From NCBI GenBank assembly GCA_965205905.1, contig CBDBHZ010000011.1, positions 186,001 to 250,000 on the forward strand: DNA of 64,000 nucleotides, read 5' to 3'. This document shows positions 62,640 to 64,000 of the stretch, piece by piece. The stretch comes from JAHZMA01 sp965205905. Lineage in GTDB: Bacteria > Pseudomonadota > Alphaproteobacteria > JABAAW01 > JAHZMA01. A program made the position numbers and the translations under genes. The first letter of the stretch is position 1. Every line of letters begins with the position of its first letter. The notes under the pieces are model-generated. The model ran no database searches. It was not told where the DNA came from and saw only the letters and a program-made list of their open reading frames with translations.

Positions 62640-64000
62640 ATGGGCATTTTCAATTTACAATCCGATTTTGAGCCCGCAGGCGACCAGCCACAAGCCATCG
62701 AATCATTATGCAAAGGCATTTCCACTAATTTACGCAATCAAACCCTATTAGGCGTTACAGGTTCGGGCAAAACTTTTACAATGGCGCATGTGGTGGCGCA
62801 AACCGAAAAGCCAACCCTTCTATTGGCGCATAATAAAACCCTTGCCGCTCAACTTTATGCCGAAATGCGAGATTTTTTTCCTGATAATCATGTTGAATAT
62901 TTTGTCTCATATTATGATTATTATCAGCCCGAAGCCTATGTGCCACGCACCGATACTTTTATTGAAAAAGAATCGACCATTAACGAGCAAATCGACCGTA
63001 TGCGCCATAGCGCCACCCGTGCAATTTTAGAACATCGCGATGTGATTATTGTGGCATCTGTTTCGTGCATCTATGGCATTGGCGACCGCGAAACCTATTC
63101 TAAAATGGTGATTGATGTTGAAAAAGGAATGCAGTTAAAACAGCAGGATTTTATCAAGCAAGCAGTTGAGTTGCAATATAACCGTAACGAGATTGATTTT
63201 TCGCGGGGCAAATTCCGTGTGCGCGGCGATAATATTGAAATTTTTCCAGCCCATTTGGAAGATTGTGCATGGCGTATCAGCTTTTTTGGTGATGAGGTTG
63301 AGCAAATTAAAGCGTTTGACCCATTAACGGGAAGAAATATCGAATCACCTGATAATATTAGGCTTTATGCCAATTCGCATTATGTTACCCCGCGCCCCAC
63401 CATCTATAAAGCGATTGAAAATATCAAAGAAGAATTGCAAATTCAGCTGCAAAGATTGAACGATAATAACAAATTACTAGAAGCGCAAAGATTAGAACAA
63501 CGGACAGTTTTTGATATTGAAATGTTGCAAACCACTGGTATGTGTCAAGGCATTGAGAATTATTCGCGCTTTTTAAGTGGGCGCGCGCAAGGCGAAGCAC
63601 CGCCAACCTTATTTGAATATTTCCCCGAAGATGCTTTGTTATTTGTTGATGAAAGTCATGTGATGGTGCCACAATTAGGCGCGATGTATAAGGGCGATTT
63701 TAGCCGAAAATCCACCCTATCAGAATATGGTTTTCGTCTGCCATCATGTTTGGATAACCGCCCGTTAAAATTTGAAGAATGGGATAGTAACCGTCCGCAA
63801 ACTATTTTTGTCTCTGCCACCCCCAGACAATGGGAGCTGGATTTAAGCGGTGGAAATGTGGTGGAACAAATTGTGCGCCCGACTGGTTTGCTTGACCCTA
63901 TTTGCGAAATTCGTCCGATTGCAGGGCAAGTTGATGATGTGATTGACCAATGCCGTAAAACCATCGCTAGCGGAGGGCGGGCTTTAATCACCACCCTCAC
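62640..64000 (+). CDS. uvrB: Excinuclease ABC subunit B (partial, runs off window)
   Basis: The first 453 residues of UvrB, the damage-verifying helicase of nucleotide excision repair. Walker A is GVTGSGKTFT. The beta-hairpin region reads YFVSYYDYYQPEAYVP. DEAD-box-like motif II is LFVDESH, and SATPRQWEL follows. The start ATG at 62640 is one base after the rppH stop. The remaining helicase domain and UVR motif lie beyond base 64000. Confidence 0.96.
   Translation, partial: MGIFNLQSDFEPAGDQPQAIESLCKGISTNLRNQTLLGVTGSGKTFTMAHVVAQTEKPTLLLAHNKTLAAQLYAEMRDFFPDNHVEYFVSYYDYYQPEAYVPRTDTFIEKESTINEQIDRMRHSATRAILEHRDVIIVASVSCIYGIGDRETYSKMVIDVEKGMQLKQQDFIKQAVELQYNRNEIDFSRGKFRVRGDNIEIFPAHLEDCAWRISFFGDEVEQIKAFDPLTGRNIESPDNIRLYANSHYVTPRPTIYKAIENIKEELQIQLQRLNDNNKLLEAQRLEQRTVFDIEMLQTTGMCQGIENYSRFLSGRAQGEAPPTLFEYFPEDALLFVDESHVMVPQLGAMYKGDFSRKSTLSEYGFRLPSCLDNRPLKFEEWDSNRPQTIFVSATPRQWELDLSGGNVVEQIVRPTGLLDPICEIRPIAGQVDDVIDQCRKTIASGGRALITTL

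Overview
This window comes from a bacterial chromosome, most likely an AT-rich, free-living alphaproteobacterium. The evidence is gene content and order: a Tim44-like membrane protein next to mltA, the run gpmI-envC-like-ctpA-divergent polysaccharide deacetylase-rppH, the run mreB-mreC-mreD-mrdA-mrdB, and an argJ-mutT pair. I cannot place it to genus from the sequence alone. Genes are tightly packed, often with ATGA start/stop overlaps. Many starts are GTG or TTG, so several 5' ends below were moved from the longest open frame to a start with a better ribosome-binding site or family length.

Layout. 0-8.5 kb: envelope genes (mltA, Tim44-like), ribosomal protein L33, an outer-membrane barrel protein, NnrS, a three-gene sugar-transfer/methyltransferase operon, and a beta-carbonic anhydrase. 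8.5-13.4 kb: an RND efflux pump and its adaptor, with a palindrome lying exactly in the promoter spacer. 13.4-25 kb: metabolism (class I aldolase, argJ, mutT, a GlxA-type regulator, a molybdopterin formate dehydrogenase alpha subunit, prmA, an M24 peptidase, leuA). 25-29 kb: two tandem EamA transporters, a foreign-looking membrane protein with a tiny convergent partner, and xerD with a small membrane protein. 29-36 kb: the elongasome cluster mreBCD-mrdA-mrdB followed by murA, whose catalytic cysteine is replaced by aspartate. 36-38.5 kb: a kinase-fold protein, a Sel1-repeat protein and aroQ.

38.5-48.1 kb is an accessory island that ends at the 3' end of a tRNA-Arg gene. It holds a NYN-domain nuclease preceded by a short two-hairpin RNA, a sugar-decoration cluster (wecE-like aminotransferase, GT2, GNAT, GtrII-like), a palindromic repeat element, a frameshifted DNA methyltransferase-HNH fusion, a strongly structured non-coding region, and an unrecognised two-gene module (soluble protein plus membrane protein). 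Base composition drops and annotation becomes difficult here. This is where undescribed biology is most likely: the two-gene module at 46450-48059, the RNA plus NYN unit at 38673-39373, and the structured RNA at 45943-46070.

48.2-64 kb returns to core genes: ruvX-rlmN-lepA, an M16 peptidase with a RimJ-type acetyltransferase, rpsM-rpsK-rpoA-rplQ as an apparently separate operon, the gpmI-to-rppH series, and the 5' part of uvrB running off the window. No CRISPR array, prophage or complete insertion sequence was seen.
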